NCBI GenBank assembly: GCA_046727435.1
Contig: JBKPCR010000327.1
Span: 1-9,474 of the forward strand
DNA length: 9,474 nt
Source: CAVPRW01 sp046727435 [NCBI: bacterium]
Lineage (GTDB): Bacteria; Tectomicrobia; Entotheonellia; J063
Reading direction: 5' to 3'
The translations under genes and the position numbers were made by a program. The notes under the pieces are model-generated. The model was not told where the DNA came from. It was given only the letters and a program-made list of their open reading frames with translations, and made no database searches. The first letter of the stretch is position 1; each line of letters opens with the position of its first letter. Shown one piece after another: positions 1 through 8,582 of this stretch.

Positions 1-111
1 ACGATCGTCCGCAATCTTGAAGGGCAGATCATGGTCGACTGTAGCACCGATGGGGGTACGGCCACGACCCTGAGCTTCTCCGTGAGCAGGATGGTAGCTG
101 GCGAGCGTTAG
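1..111 (+). CDS. C-terminal end of a sensor histidine kinase (partial)
   Basis: The window opens inside a gene. Frame 1 reads 36 codons and stops at TAG 109-111. The peptide begins TIVRNLEGQIMVDCSTD and continues GGTATTLSFSV. This matches the last strand-helix-strand of a GHKL/HATPase_c ATP-binding domain: a helix ending in 'L.G.I.V', then the Gly-Gly-Thr G3-type box and the final hydrophobic strand, as in histidine kinases of the HisKA_2/PAS type. Only a short tail (SRMVAGER) follows the domain, so no C-terminal receiver is fused. The N, G1, F and G2 boxes lie outside the window, so the kinase subfamily and input domain cannot be named. An anti-sigma or other GHKL ATPase is possible but less likely. 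Confidence 0.65.
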   Translation, partial: TIVRNLEGQIMVDCSTDGGTATTLSFSVSRMVAGER

Positions 112-137
112 TTCGGACCATGGCCAAGATTTTACAT

Positions 138-223
138 GCGAATCTTCACGACCAATGCTACAGTGGCGATGTCCTTTAGACTGATCAGATGACTTGGAGG
201 CTCAAGGCCTTTCATCCGCGCTG
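138..223 (+). pseudogene. decayed tRNA gene, tRNA-Leu-like 3' end
   Basis: Positions 196-219 read as a tRNA T-arm plus 3' acceptor strand: stem GGAGG (196-200), 7-nt loop CTCAAGG (201-207), stem CCTTT (208-212, two G.T pairs), then CATCCGC (213-219). This closely resembles the end of bacterial tRNA-Leu genes, where the loop is normally TTCAAGT. Upstream, GCGAATC (138-144) pairs with 213-219 at five of seven positions. TT follows at 145-146, then a CAC/GTG D-stem (147-149 with 163-165). A 12-nt variable region (184-195) gives class II proportions. Against function, the D-loop lacks GG, the anticodon stem has mismatches, T33 is replaced by C, and GCTG stands where discriminator plus CCA would be. 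The 3' portion is the firm part; the 5' half is inferred from geometry. Confidence 0.45.
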
Positions 224-257
224 AACCAAGCAGGAAGTTGGAGAGGCATCGCCTGTT

Positions 258-3200
258 ATGCACAACGTTCCCTTCCAGCCGCTGGTCGCACACTGGTTCA
301 ACGAGCGTTTTGGGCACCCCACACCCCCACAAGCTTCTGGATGGCAACACATTTCCACAGGCGTTGATACCCTAATCGCGGCACCCACCGGCTCTGGCAA
401 GACCCTCGCCGCCTTTCTGTGGTCGATCGATCGCCTGGTAACGCATGGTCTCTCGGGCTCCCTCGCCGACCGCGTCTATGTCGTCTATGTCTCTCCCCTC
501 AAAGCCCTCGGCAATGATATCCAGAAAAATCTGCAACAACCGCTGAACGAGATTTTGCGGCGTGCGGCAGATGAGGCACTGAAGCTGCCCGAAATTCGCA
601 CGGCAGTGCGCTCTGGTGATACTCCGGCGCGCGAACGGCAAGCCATGGTGCGCCGGCCCCCGCATATCCTGATCACCACGCCTGAGTCTCTGTATATTCT
701 GCTCACCGCCGAACGAAGTCGCCAGGCGCTCGCCAGCGCCGAGACGGTGATTGTGGATGAGATCCATGCCATCGCCGGGGATAAGCGTGGGGCGCATTTG
801 GCGTTATCCCTGCAGCGGCTTGACGTGCTCGCTGGGCGACGACTGCAGCGCATCGGCCTGAGCGCCACCCAGAAGCCGATCGAGGACATCGCCCGCCTAC
901 TCGTGGGCACCGATCAAGTCACCCCTAATGGCTCTCCCCAGTGCGCTATCGTGGATATGGGACACCGTCGCACTATGGAGCTGCAGATCGAAGTGCCTGA
1001 TCAGGAGTTGGGGCCAATTGCCAGCCATGAAATGTGGGGCGAGGTCTACGACCGTATCGCGGCGCTGGCACAACAGCATCGCAGCACGTTGGTCTTCGTG
1101 AATACACGGCGACTGGTGGAGCGCGTGGCGCACCAACTGACCACGCGCCTGGGAGAAGGGCGTGTGGCAGCCCACCACGGGAGCCTCTCACGCCAGATGC
1201 GTCTGGAGGCCGAAGAAGGGCTGAAAAGCGGCGCCATTCCTGTGGTGGTAGCAACTGCCTCATTGGAGCTTGGCATCGACATCGGACACGTGGACCTGGT
1301 CTGCCACCTCGGCGCTCCTCGCGCCCTGGCGACCCTGTTGCAACGGGTCGGCCGCTCCGGTCACGGCGTCGGCGGTATCCCAAAGGGCATCCTCTTCCCC
1401 ATGACGCGCGATGAACTGGTGCAGTGTGCCGCCGCGGTGTGGGCCGTGCGGCGCGGCACGTTGGATCGTGTGCTCCTGCCGAATGCCCCGCTCGACATCC
1501 TGGCGCAACAAATCGTTGCCACCGCCGCCAGTGCGGAAATCACCCAGGCGGCAGTATGGGACCTGGTGCGCGGCGCCTATCCCTATCGCCACTTGCGCCG
1601 GGAGGATTTCGAGGCCGTTCTCGAAATCCTGGCCGAAGGAGTCAGCACTCGACGTGGGCGCAGCACTGCCCTGATCCACTGGGATCGCGTGCACGCCCGT
1701 ATCCATGCCCGGCGTGGGGCGCGACTGGCCGCCATCACCAGTGGCGGGGCCATCCCCGATACCGCCGATTACGATGTCATTGAGGAGCCCGCCGAAACCT
1801 TCGTCGGTACCGTCAATGAAGATTTCGCCGTTGAGAGCCTTGCCGGGGATATCTTCCTGCTCGGCAACCGTTCCTGGCGCATCCGCCGCGTGGAGTCCGG
1901 ACGCGTGCGTGTGGAGGATGCGCAAGGGGCGCCCCCCACCATTCCTTTCTGGCTTGGCGAGGCGCCCGCGCGTACAGCCGAGCTGTCCCAGGCGGTGGCG
2001 GAGCTGCGGGAAGAGGTCGCGGCGCGCTTGCCTGAGCCGGGGGCGGCCGTGCCATGGCTACAGGCCGAAACCGGCGTCGACGCGGCCGGAGCCCAGCAAA
2101 TCGTCGCCTACATGGCACAGACGAAGGCGGTGCTGGGCGTCGTCCCAAGCCAGCGTGTGGTCGTCGCCGAGCGCTTTTTCGATGAAGCCGGAGGCATGCA
2201 GGTGGTGCTGCATGCGCCCTTTGGCGGCCGCATCAACCGCGCCTGGGGGATGGCCCTGCGCAAACGCTTCTGCTTGACGTTCGATTTCGAGCTCCAGGCC
2301 GCCGCCACCGACGACGGGATTGTCTTATCGTTAGGAGCTCAGCATAGCTTTCCGCTGGAAAACGTGTTTGCCATGGTACGCGAGACAGCCCTGGAGCGTG
2401 ATCTCATTCAGGCAGCATTGGCGGCCCCCATGTTCGAAAATCGTTGGCGCTGGAATAGCACTCGCGCGCTGGCTATTTTGCGCCATCAAGGGGGGAAGAG
2501 GGTGCCGGTTGCCATCCAGCGCATGCGGGCGCAAGACCTGCTCGCCGCCGTCTTCCCAGCGCAATTGGCCTGCGGGGATAATCATACCGGGCCCATCGAT
2601 CCCCCCGATCACCCACTGGTCAACGAAACGATTGCCAATTGCCTGCACGAGGCCATGGACCTCGACGGACTGCGAGCGCTGTTGACGACCATCGAGCACG
2701 GGAGGATTCGCACCTTAGCGATCGATACCCCTCTGCCCTCGCCGATGACCCACGAGATCCTCAATGCCAACCCGTATGCCTTCCTCGATGATGCGCCCCT
2801 AGAGGAGCGCCGCACCCGGGCGGTATCGTTGCGGCGCACCGATCCAGACTTGGCTGGAGGCATCGGCGCCCTCGATCAAGCGGCCATCGATGAGGTCTGC
2901 GCTCAGGCCTGGCCGGATGTCCGCGATGTGGAGGAATTCCACGACGTCCTGCTCAGCGTCGGTATTCTGCCACTCGACGGGGCGAACACCTGGCAATCAT
3001 ACGCCCATGAGCTGGTACAGGATGGCCGTGCCACCTTGGCTCGTTGGCATCTCAACGGATCGCCACAGCCATATTGCGTTTATGTCGCTGCCGAGCGCCT
3101 ACCGCTCGTACATCTCGCCATCCCCGATGTGGTGTGCCAGCCAGCCATTAAGCCTCCGGTCCTGCGGCGCCGAACCAACGAGGAACTCAGCGAGGAAGAC

Positions 3201-4604
3201 GCTCTACGGATGATCGTGCATGGTTGGATGGAGTGCCTAGGCCCGACGACGGTGTCGGCCCTGGCGTTGCGATTGGGCCTCTCGGAGCGGCGTGTCGAAG
3301 CCGCGATGCTGGCCCTTGAAACCAACGGCACGGTCCTGCGCGGGCGTTTCACGCCACGACCGGGCGACGCGACCGAGGAATGGTGTGAGCGTGGGTTGCT
3401 GGCTCGCATCCACCGCTTGACGATCGGTCGCTTGCGGCGCGAAATCGAGCCCGTCTCGGCGGCCGACTTCATCCGCTTCTTATTGCGCTGGCAACATATC
3501 CATCCTGGCACGCAACTGCATGGACGAGCCGGGCTTGTACAAATTATTGGCCAGCTCCAGGGTCTCGAATTGCCGGCCCCCGCCTGGGAAACCCACATTT
3601 TCCCCGCCCGCATCGGGCGCTACGACCCCTCCACCCTGGAAGATCTCTGTCTGGCCGGCGAGGTCAGTTGGGGGCGACTCGGGCTTCGGGCGCAGGCTGA
3701 CACGGTGGAGGAGCTTCAACCACAGGCGCACGATGGGCGGAAATCCGCCGGACGTATGCTCGTGCCCACACGCGCAGCACCTCTGGCATTTATGCTGCGC
3801 GAACACCTCTCCTGGCTGCTGCAGCCCGCCTCACGGTCCTTCGAGGAAGTCATCGCTGGGTTATCAGACCCTGCTCGTGAAGTCGCCGAGGCGCTCAAGC
3901 AGCATGGGGCATCGTTTCTCAGTGACCTCGCCCAGCACATCGGCCGTTTGCCCATCCAGGTCGAAGACGGGCTGTGGGAGCTGGTGGCCTGCGGGTTGGT
4001 CACGGGGGATGGTATTGCTGGCCTGCGCACCTTATTGATGCCTGAGATGAAGCGACGTCCGACTCGACGGCTAGCCGGGCGGTGGCTCCGTGGTCGACCG
4101 GCGGCGCGGTTGATGCCTGTGGGGCGCTGGTCGCTGTTAAGACCGGTGTGGATGCAGGAGTCGGCGGCCGGGGTTCCGCAGCATCGTGACGAAGCCATGG
4201 CCAGACAATTGCTGCGTCGTTACGGTGTAGTGTTCCGCGAACTGCTGGCGCGCGAAACGCAAACGCCTCCGTGGCGCACGCTTCTGCCCATCTACCGTCG
4301 ACTGGAAGCACGCGGGGAAATTCGCGGTGGACGCTTCGTCGCTGGGTTCATCGGTGAGCAATTCGCCCTTCCTGAGGCGGTCGATGGGTTGCGCGCCGTG
4401 CGGCGGCAGTCGAAGACATCGGAGACCGTCATCATCGCCGCAGCGGATCCGCTGAACCTGGTTGGCATCCTCACACCCGGTTCCCGCCTGTCACCCTTCA
4501 CACAACAGGTCATCGTGTACCGCTCCGGGGTACCGGTTGAGACGGGGGCCTTAGGAGCCGTCAAAAGCCGTTTGCAGACGGATGAGCTGATTGCTCTGGA
4601 GTGA
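258..4604 (+). CDS. lhr: Lhr-family ATP-dependent helicase (full length)
   Basis: Superfamily 2 DNA/RNA helicase of 1448 residues, near the length of E. coli Lhr (about 1540). Lhr enzymes are single-strand-DNA-dependent ATPases that move 3'-5' and unwind DNA:RNA and DNA:DNA duplexes; the family is linked to repair of crosslink or alkylation damage. Helicase motifs are intact: motif I PTGSGKT (43-49), Ia SPLKAL (79-84), Ib TPESL (141-145), II DEIH (167-170), III SAT (202-204), V around TASLELGID (333-341), VI QRVGRSGH (362-369). The Lhr-specific winged-helix and beta-barrel core follows, with TSGGAIPD (494-501) and ENRWRWN (727-733). The large C-terminal extension runs from about 860 to the end and finishes with the typical DPLNLVGILTPG block near 1396-1407. 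Uracil-DNA glycosylase activity has been reported for this extension in E. coli. The ATG at 258 fits the family N-terminus (F.P....WF...F), with GGAGAGG at 240-246, 11 nt upstream. No ligase or nuclease partner lies alongside. Confidence 0.96.
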   Translation: MHNVPFQPLVAHWFNERFGHPTPPQASGWQHISTGVDTLIAAPTGSGKTLAAFLWSIDRLVTHGLSGSLADRVYVVYVSPLKALGNDIQKNLQQPLNEILRRAADEALKLPEIRTAVRSGDTPARERQAMVRRPPHILITTPESLYILLTAERSRQALASAETVIVDEIHAIAGDKRGAHLALSLQRLDVLAGRRLQRIGLSATQKPIEDIARLLVGTDQVTPNGSPQCAIVDMGHRRTMELQIEVPDQELGPIASHEMWGEVYDRIAALAQQHRSTLVFVNTRRLVERVAHQLTTRLGEGRVAAHHGSLSRQMRLEAEEGLKSGAIPVVVATASLELGIDIGHVDLVCHLGAPRALATLLQRVGRSGHGVGGIPKGILFPMTRDELVQCAAAVWAVRRGTLDRVLLPNAPLDILAQQIVATAASAEITQAAVWDLVRGAYPYRHLRREDFEAVLEILAEGVSTRRGRSTALIHWDRVHARIHARRGARLAAITSGGAIPDTADYDVIEEPAETFVGTVNEDFAVESLAGDIFLLGNRSWRIRRVESGRVRVEDAQGAPPTIPFWLGEAPARTAELSQAVAELREEVAARLPEPGAAVPWLQAETGVDAAGAQQIVAYMAQTKAVLGVVPSQRVVVAERFFDEAGGMQVVLHAPFGGRINRAWGMALRKRFCLTFDFELQAAATDDGIVLSLGAQHSFPLENVFAMVRETALERDLIQAALAAPMFENRWRWNSTRALAILRHQGGKRVPVAIQRMRAQDLLAAVFPAQLACGDNHTGPIDPPDHPLVNETIANCLHEAMDLDGLRALLTTIEHGRIRTLAIDTPLPSPMTHEILNANPYAFLDDAPLEERRTRAVSLRRTDPDLAGGIGALDQAAIDEVCAQAWPDVRDVEEFHDVLLSVGILPLDGANTWQSYAHELVQDGRATLARWHLNGSPQPYCVYVAAERLPLVHLAIPDVVCQPAIKPPVLRRRTNEELSEEDALRMIVHGWMECLGPTTVSALALRLGLSERRVEAAMLALETNGTVLRGRFTPRPGDATEEWCERGLLARIHRLTIGRLRREIEPVSAADFIRFLLRWQHIHPGTQLHGRAGLVQIIGQLQGLELPAPAWETHIFPARIGRYDPSTLEDLCLAGEVSWGRLGLRAQADTVEELQPQAHDGRKSAGRMLVPTRAAPLAFMLREHLSWLLQPASRSFEEVIAGLSDPAREVAEALKQHGASFLSDLAQHIGRLPIQVEDGLWELVACGLVTGDGIAGLRTLLMPEMKRRPTRRLAGRWLRGRPAARLMPVGRWSLLRPVWMQESAAGVPQHRDEAMARQLLRRYGVVFRELLARETQTPPWRTLLPIYRRLEARGEIRGGRFVAGFIGEQFALPEAVDGLRAVRRQSKTSETVIIAAADPLNLVGILTPGSRLSPFTQQVIVYRSGVPVETGALGAVKSRLQTDELIALE

Positions 4605-4608
4605 AAAA

Positions 4609-6366
4609 TCAGTAGGCATGCATCTCTGGTGCCATCAACGCCAACGAGTGCTCTGTCCACAGTTGCCGCAGACTCCTCAGCGCTGGCTCCCACGCGGCCG
4701 GCGCCACAGATGGCCACGGTGCAGCTTTGGTCGGACGCATGATCATGACGGGGACATCGGTATGCAGTGGAATCTGCGCCAGTTCTTTGGCTTTGTGCAC
4801 TGCCACTGCGACATCTCCGATCTCGTCGATGAGACCAAGGCTCAAGGCCTGGCGACCGGTCCAGACGCGCCCGCGCGCGATCTCCTCGATGGCCTCGAGC
4901 GATCGTCCTCTGCCGACCGCGACGCGTGCCTTGAAGCGCTGATAAATTTCATCCATCCAGCGTTGTAACAGCTCCCACTCATGGTCGGAATAGGAGGCGA
5001 AGGTTGAAGGCATTAATGCGGTGGCCCCGATGCGGATGATCTCGCGGTGGATACCAGCCTTTTCGAGGAGGCCGTGCCAATCGATCTTGCCGGCGATGAC
5101 GCCGATCGAGCCTGTCAAGGTGGTTGCACCAGCCACGATATGCTGGGCTCCACAAGCCACATAGTAGCCGCCGGAGGCCGCGACGTTGCCCATACAGACC
5201 ACCACGGGTTTCTGCCTCTGCACGCGGCTTACCTCGTGCCAGATGAGGTCTGAGGCGATCGCTGATCCGCCTGGCGAGTCGACATAGAAGACAATCGCCT
5301 TGATGCGTGGCGACGACTCGGCGCGTCGCAGCGCTTGCGCGATCGTCTCATGTCCAGCCAATTGCTGCCCCACCAGCGGCAGCGGCAGCGGCAGATCACG
5401 ACTCTCCCCTGGCACAATGGCGCCGATGAGCTCGACGATCCCGATGGCATGGCGTTCCAGAGAACGCCAATGGTACGGCCGACGGATCCGCTGTCGAGCA
5501 CGCCCCCAGGGATAGATGCCCATGGGTTGGCCAACCTGGCTCAGTGACGTGGAAAGTTCATCTTCGTACGCGATGGCGTCCAGTAAGTGGCGCGCACGTG
5601 CCGCCGCGGCCGAGAGTAGTCCCTGATCGACGGCCTGCCGGATGGCCTCGATAGGCTGCTGGCGGGCGCTGGCGATCGCTGCCACCACCTCCTCAAAGGT
5701 GTTCTCGAGCAACGCTGCCTGCATTTCGCGCTGCGGCTCAGGCATCGACGCATAGAGCAGGCGGTTCGCGGCGGATTTATATTCGGCGATATGGTGGAAT
5801 TGTGGCCGTACGTCCAACTGATCTAACGCCGCCCGCAGAAACGTCGCCTCAGTGCGCAGGCCATGCAGGGCAAATTCCGCGCTCTCCGGTGCCATCAGGG
5901 TATCAGCCGCGCTGGCCAGATAGTACGTGTAGAGGTTGGCTGTCACCAGAAAGGCGATCAGGCGCTTGCCCGAGGTCCGAAACGCCAGTAGGCTTCGCCG
6001 CAGGCTCTCGATCGCCGGCAGCCCTGCCTGCAAGTCGCCTATGGTGACGATGATGCCCTTGACCTGCGGATCGGCCGCCAACAGTTGCAAGCGTTCGCGC
6101 CACACGTGCAGACTCTCCCGTGGTGGATTAAACCGACGTTGCAGCCAGCCGCGCCAGCCCTGTGGGTGGACACGTTGCTCCGGTAGCCTCCCCGCGATGT
6201 TGATGAGGACGAAATCAGGGCCAGGTGAAAACCCAGCGATAACATTGCACAGCCACCGGCCGGCATTGACTACGGCCTCGGCGACGACGGCACTCGGGTG
6301 CATCATTGGCGTTCGGTGGCGTCTGCGGTCATCTCGGTTTAACGAGGGTGAAATTGGCTGTTTCAT
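4609..6366 (-). CDS. sppA: signal peptide peptidase SppA, 67K type (protease IV)
   Basis: Serine protease of family S49, 585 residues, with the tandem-domain architecture of E. coli protease IV (618 aa). SppA degrades leftover signal peptides and other peptides at the outer face of the cytoplasmic membrane. The N-terminal S49 domain (about 95-260) carries the general-base lysine, K197 in the motif EYKSAANRL. The C-terminal domain (about 305-510) carries the nucleophile, S398 in NVAASGGYYVA, preceded by the oxyanion/substrate-groove motif DSPGGS (363-368) and followed by TGSIGVI (418-424). Both catalytic residues are present, so activity is expected. The start at 6366 is supported by AAGGAA at 6379-6374, 7 nt upstream; Met21/Met22 are alternatives. 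The N-terminus is Arg-rich, and its only hydrophobic stretch (about 26-47) is broken by Glu and Arg, so a membrane anchor is not obvious. The gene converges on lhr with only 4 bp between the stop codons. Confidence 0.96.
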   Translation of the reverse strand: MKQPISPSLNRDDRRRHRTPMMHPSAVVAEAVVNAGRWLCNVIAGFSPGPDFVLINIAGRLPEQRVHPQGWRGWLQRRFNPPRESLHVWRERLQLLAADPQVKGIIVTIGDLQAGLPAIESLRRSLLAFRTSGKRLIAFLVTANLYTYYLASAADTLMAPESAEFALHGLRTEATFLRAALDQLDVRPQFHHIAEYKSAANRLLYASMPEPQREMQAALLENTFEEVVAAIASARQQPIEAIRQAVDQGLLSAAAARARHLLDAIAYEDELSTSLSQVGQPMGIYPWGRARQRIRRPYHWRSLERHAIGIVELIGAIVPGESRDLPLPLPLVGQQLAGHETIAQALRRAESSPRIKAIVFYVDSPGGSAIASDLIWHEVSRVQRQKPVVVCMGNVAASGGYYVACGAQHIVAGATTLTGSIGVIAGKIDWHGLLEKAGIHREIIRIGATALMPSTFASYSDHEWELLQRWMDEIYQRFKARVAVGRGRSLEAIEEIARGRVWTGRQALSLGLIDEIGDVAVAVHKAKELAQIPLHTDVPVMIMRPTKAAPWPSVAPAAWEPALRSLRQLWTEHSLALMAPEMHAY

Positions 6367-6394
6367 CTGATGGTTCCTTGGGCGTCAAGGGCGC

Positions 6395-6433
6395 TCAAGC
6401 CCATGTGATGTCGGCGACGTTACCTGGGCTTGA
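6395..6433 (+). promoter_or_regulatory. 39-nt near-perfect stem-loop in the sppA/kinase intergenic region
   Basis: TCAAGCCCA (6395-6403) and TGGGCTTGA (6425-6433) are perfect inverted repeats of 9 bp. Inside them, positions 6405-6412 pair with 6416-6423 at all eight positions after a single T/C mismatch (6404/6424), leaving a 3-nt loop (6413-6415). That is 17 of 18 possible pairs. Two inner pairs are G.T (6407/6421 and 6409/6419). In RNA these work as G.U only when the plus strand is transcribed; in a minus-strand (sppA leader) transcript they become C/A mismatches. No T-run follows on either strand, so it is not a standard intrinsic terminator. It sits 15 nt upstream of the sppA ribosome-binding site. 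Operator, mRNA-leader structure or a small repeat element are all possible; the role is unknown. Confidence 0.6.
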
Positions 6434-6560
6434 CTTAGCTGATTCATTAAAAATTATTTGCAAGTTTTGCCGTTTTGATGGAATATTTGCTTTCTAACGA
6501 GATGGCATCACGAGCCTCTATGGAGTGAGTTATTGTATCATACTCTCGTCCTGGACCTCG
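6434..6560. promoter_or_regulatory. AT-rich divergent promoter region (sppA leftward, hybrid kinase rightward)
   Basis: This part of the intergenic gap is clearly richer in A+T than the surrounding genes, with runs such as TTAAAAATTATTT near 6448-6459, as expected where two divergent genes need promoters. Rightward candidates are TTGACT at 6430-6435 with a weak ATTATT 17 nt later (6453-6458), and an isolated TATCAT (5 of 6 to the -10 consensus) at 6536-6541 with no good -35. Leftward, TTTAAT lies on the minus strand around 6454-6449, again without a matching -35. None is strong enough to assign a start site. No -24/-12 (sigma-54) element with the correct spacing was found. Confidence 0.35.
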
Positions 6561-6606
6561 GCCATCCCTCATGGCGGAAGATCGCCAGAGGGGAACAGGT
6601 GAGCCC

Positions 6607-8562
6607 ATGATGCACGACACCCCCTCCTTGCGGTTTCTGATCATCGATGACGATCCAGATGACCTGAAGCGCCTTGCACACCGCTTGCGGAAGGGATTTC
6701 CAGGAGCGGTGTTGCATGAGATCACCGGCAAACAGGATCTGGATGAGGCGATTGCCCAGCACCCCTTCGATCTTGTGGTGAGCGAATATCAGCTCAAGTG
6801 GAGCAATGGACTCAGAGTGCTCAAAAGGATTCGCAGGCGCTTTCCTCATACGCCTGTCATTTGGGTGAGCTCGGCGAGTCACGACGAAGCGATTGCCGCC
6901 GGGATGAAGGCAGGGTTGAATGATTACGTGTCGAAGCGGCATCTTCAGCGTCTGCTTAAAGCGATCCGAGACAGTTTGGAGCAAGCCAAGCGATGCCAGC
7001 AAGAGGCGCACACACTCCAGGCCCTGAGAGCCGCTGAACAGCGCTATCGGGTGCTCTCGGAGCTCACGTCCGATTATGCATATCTCCTGCACATCAAAGC
7101 GGACGGGAGCATGGTTTGTGAATGGGTGAACGAGCGCTTTACTGCTATCACCGGGTATACGCTCGAGGCGCTCACGTGCCAAGGCGGCTGGACCAGTCTC
7201 ATTCATGCCGAAGATTTGTCCATTGTATCGCAGCGTCCACCACGCTGGCTCATGGGGCAGACCGACATCAGCGAATTTCGTATCATCACGCAGCGTGGCG
7301 AAGAGCGCTGGTTCCGTGACTATACCTGTCCGGTGCATGACGGATACGAGAGATATGTCATGCACGTCTATGGAGCTGGACAGGAGATCACCGAACGTAG
7401 ACGTCTAGAGGAGCCCTTACGCCAGAGCCAGAAAATGGAGGCCATTGGACGATTGGCTGGCGGCATCGCCCATGACTTCAACAACTTGCTTCAGGTGATT
7501 TCAGGCTATAGTGATATGCTGCAGCGACGCCTGGCGCGGCAACGCACGCTCTGCCGATACATCCAGGAAATCAAAAATGTGGCTGAGCAAGGGGCTGTGT
7601 TGACACGCCAACTCATGACGGTCAGTCGCAAGTCATCGTTCCAGTCTCAGGTGCTGGATTTCGAAGGTATCATCAGTAACATCATCCCCATCCTGCGACG
7701 CCTCCTCGGCGAGGACATCGAATTGATCGCTTCAGTGACGCCCGGGCTCGGGCAGGTCATCGCCGATTCCGGGCAGCTTGAACAGGTCATCTTGAACCTA
7801 GCGGTGAATGCCAGGGATGCGATGCCGCAAGGCGGCCGCCTTATCCTAGACGCCGTGAATGTTAAGTTGGATGCACCGCTGGCCAGCCGGCTGGGGGGGA
7901 TGGCGCCAGGTGAGTATATCAGACTCGCGGTAAGCGACACCGGCTCTGGGATGGACGCGGAGACGCAAGCGCACATCTTCGAACCGTTTTTTACCACGAA
8001 AGAACCGGGCAAAGGGACTGGGCTTGGCCTGTTCACCGTGTATGGCATCGTCAATCAGAATGGTGGCAACATGCAGGTGGAGAGCATCCTTGGGGTCGGC
8101 ACCACATTTACCATCCATTTGCCCCGTGTGGAGGCCCCCATCAAAGAGATCAAGGTCGAACCTGCTCCCAAACTCGCTCCCCATGCTGATGAAACGATTC
8201 TGCTGGTCGAGGATGAACAGGTCGTGCGAGATTTGGTGGGACAGGTCCTCCAGACCGCGGGATACGCGGTCTTGGAGGCGACCAGCGGTGAACAGGCCCT
8301 GCAAATGAGCAACGCCCACCGGGGCCTCATCCACCTGTTGTTGGCGGATGTGGTGCTCCCGGGGCTCAGCGGTCCTGAAGTGGCAGCGCAGTTAGTCTCC
8401 ACACGCCCGGAAATGCAGGTCATATACATGTCGGGCTATGCATCAGAAACCATCATACGCTATGGCATCTCCGAGAAGCACCGTCTGTTTCTCCAAAAAC
8501 CCTTCACACCAACCACCCTGCTGGCGCACGTGCGAGAAGCGCTAGATACTTCGAAGACCTAA
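6607..8562 (+). CDS. hybrid sensor histidine kinase, REC-PAS-HisKA-HATPase-REC
   Basis: Soluble-looking hybrid kinase of 651 residues with no membrane segment or signal peptide. Order of domains: receiver 1 (about 8-125); PAS (about 143-265, with the [12 protein letters not shown] motif and a PAC-like end); HisKA with phosphoacceptor H289 in [10 protein letters not shown]; HATPase with N box around N397 and N401 ([11 protein letters not shown]), G1 DTGSGM (444-449), F box FEPFFTTK (458-465) and G2 GKGTGLGL (468-475); receiver 2 (about 529-648) with acidic E535/D536, phosphoacceptor D581, S609 and K631. Receiver 1 keeps acidic D14-D16 and K110 but has Glu60 where the phosphoacceptor Asp should be. 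The start at ATG 6607 is chosen because AGGTGA (6597-6602) lies just upstream; an in-frame ATG at 6571 has no visible ribosome-binding site. No output domain is fused and no response regulator is adjacent, so a separate partner is expected. The signal sensed cannot be inferred. Confidence 0.93.
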   Translation: MMHDTPSLRFLIIDDDPDDLKRLAHRLRKGFPGAVLHEITGKQDLDEAIAQHPFDLVVSEYQLKWSNGLRVLKRIRRRFPHTPVIWVSSASHDEAIAAGMKAGLNDYVSKRHLQRLLKAIRDSLEQAKRCQQEAHTLQALRAAEQRYRVLSELTSDYAYLLHIKADGSMVCEWVNERFTAITGYTLEALTCQGGWTSLIHAEDLSIVSQRPPRWLMGQTDISEFRIITQRGEERWFRDYTCPVHDGYERYVMHVYGAGQEITERRRLEEPLRQSQKMEAIGRLAGGIAHDFNNLLQVISGYSDMLQRRLARQRTLCRYIQEIKNVAEQGAVLTRQLMTVSRKSSFQSQVLDFEGIISNIIPILRRLLGEDIELIASVTPGLGQVIADSGQLEQVILNLAVNARDAMPQGGRLILDAVNVKLDAPLASRLGGMAPGEYIRLAVSDTGSGMDAETQAHIFEPFFTTKEPGKGTGLGLFTVYGIVNQNGGNMQVESILGVGTTFTIHLPRVEAPIKEIKVEPAPKLAPHADETILLVEDEQVVRDLVGQVLQTAGYAVLEATSGEQALQMSNAHRGLIHLLLADVVLPGLSGPEVAAQLVSTRPEMQVIYMSGYASETIIRYGISEKHRLFLQKPFTPTTLLAHVREALDTSKT

Positions 8563-8582
8563 CCGATATGGCGGTTGGTTTG
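8559..8582 (+). terminator. possible weak terminator hairpin after the hybrid kinase
   Basis: CTAACCG (8559-8565) pairs with CGGTTGG (8572-8578) over seven positions including one T.G pair, closing a 6-nt loop, and is followed by TTT (8579-8581) before the sequence turns GC-rich. The hairpin overlaps the stop codon of the kinase gene. The short T-run makes it a poor intrinsic terminator; Rho-dependent termination is equally likely. Confidence 0.3.

Noticed and set aside
199-211. 13-base repeat AGGCTCAAGGCCT shared with the sppA coding region near 4838-4850
   Set aside because: A single 13-mer match is expected about once by chance in a window this size, and the second copy codes ordinary SppA residues (QALSLGL).
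132-350. Minus-strand 72-codon open frame over the lhr start
   Set aside because: It overlaps the lhr N-terminus in antisense. Its MKGLEPPSH stretch is the antisense translation of the tRNA-like 3' end, a common source of false protein predictions.
6480-6490. GG and GC dinucleotides suggesting a sigma-54 promoter before the hybrid kinase
   Set aside because: The GG to GC offset is 9 nt rather than the required 12, and the flanking bases do not fit TGGCAC-N5-TTGC.
6571-6606. Upstream in-frame ATG giving a 12-residue longer hybrid kinase
   Set aside because: No Shine-Dalgarno sequence precedes 6571, whereas AGGTGA lies at proper spacing before 6607, and the receiver fold starts only about eight residues after that Met.
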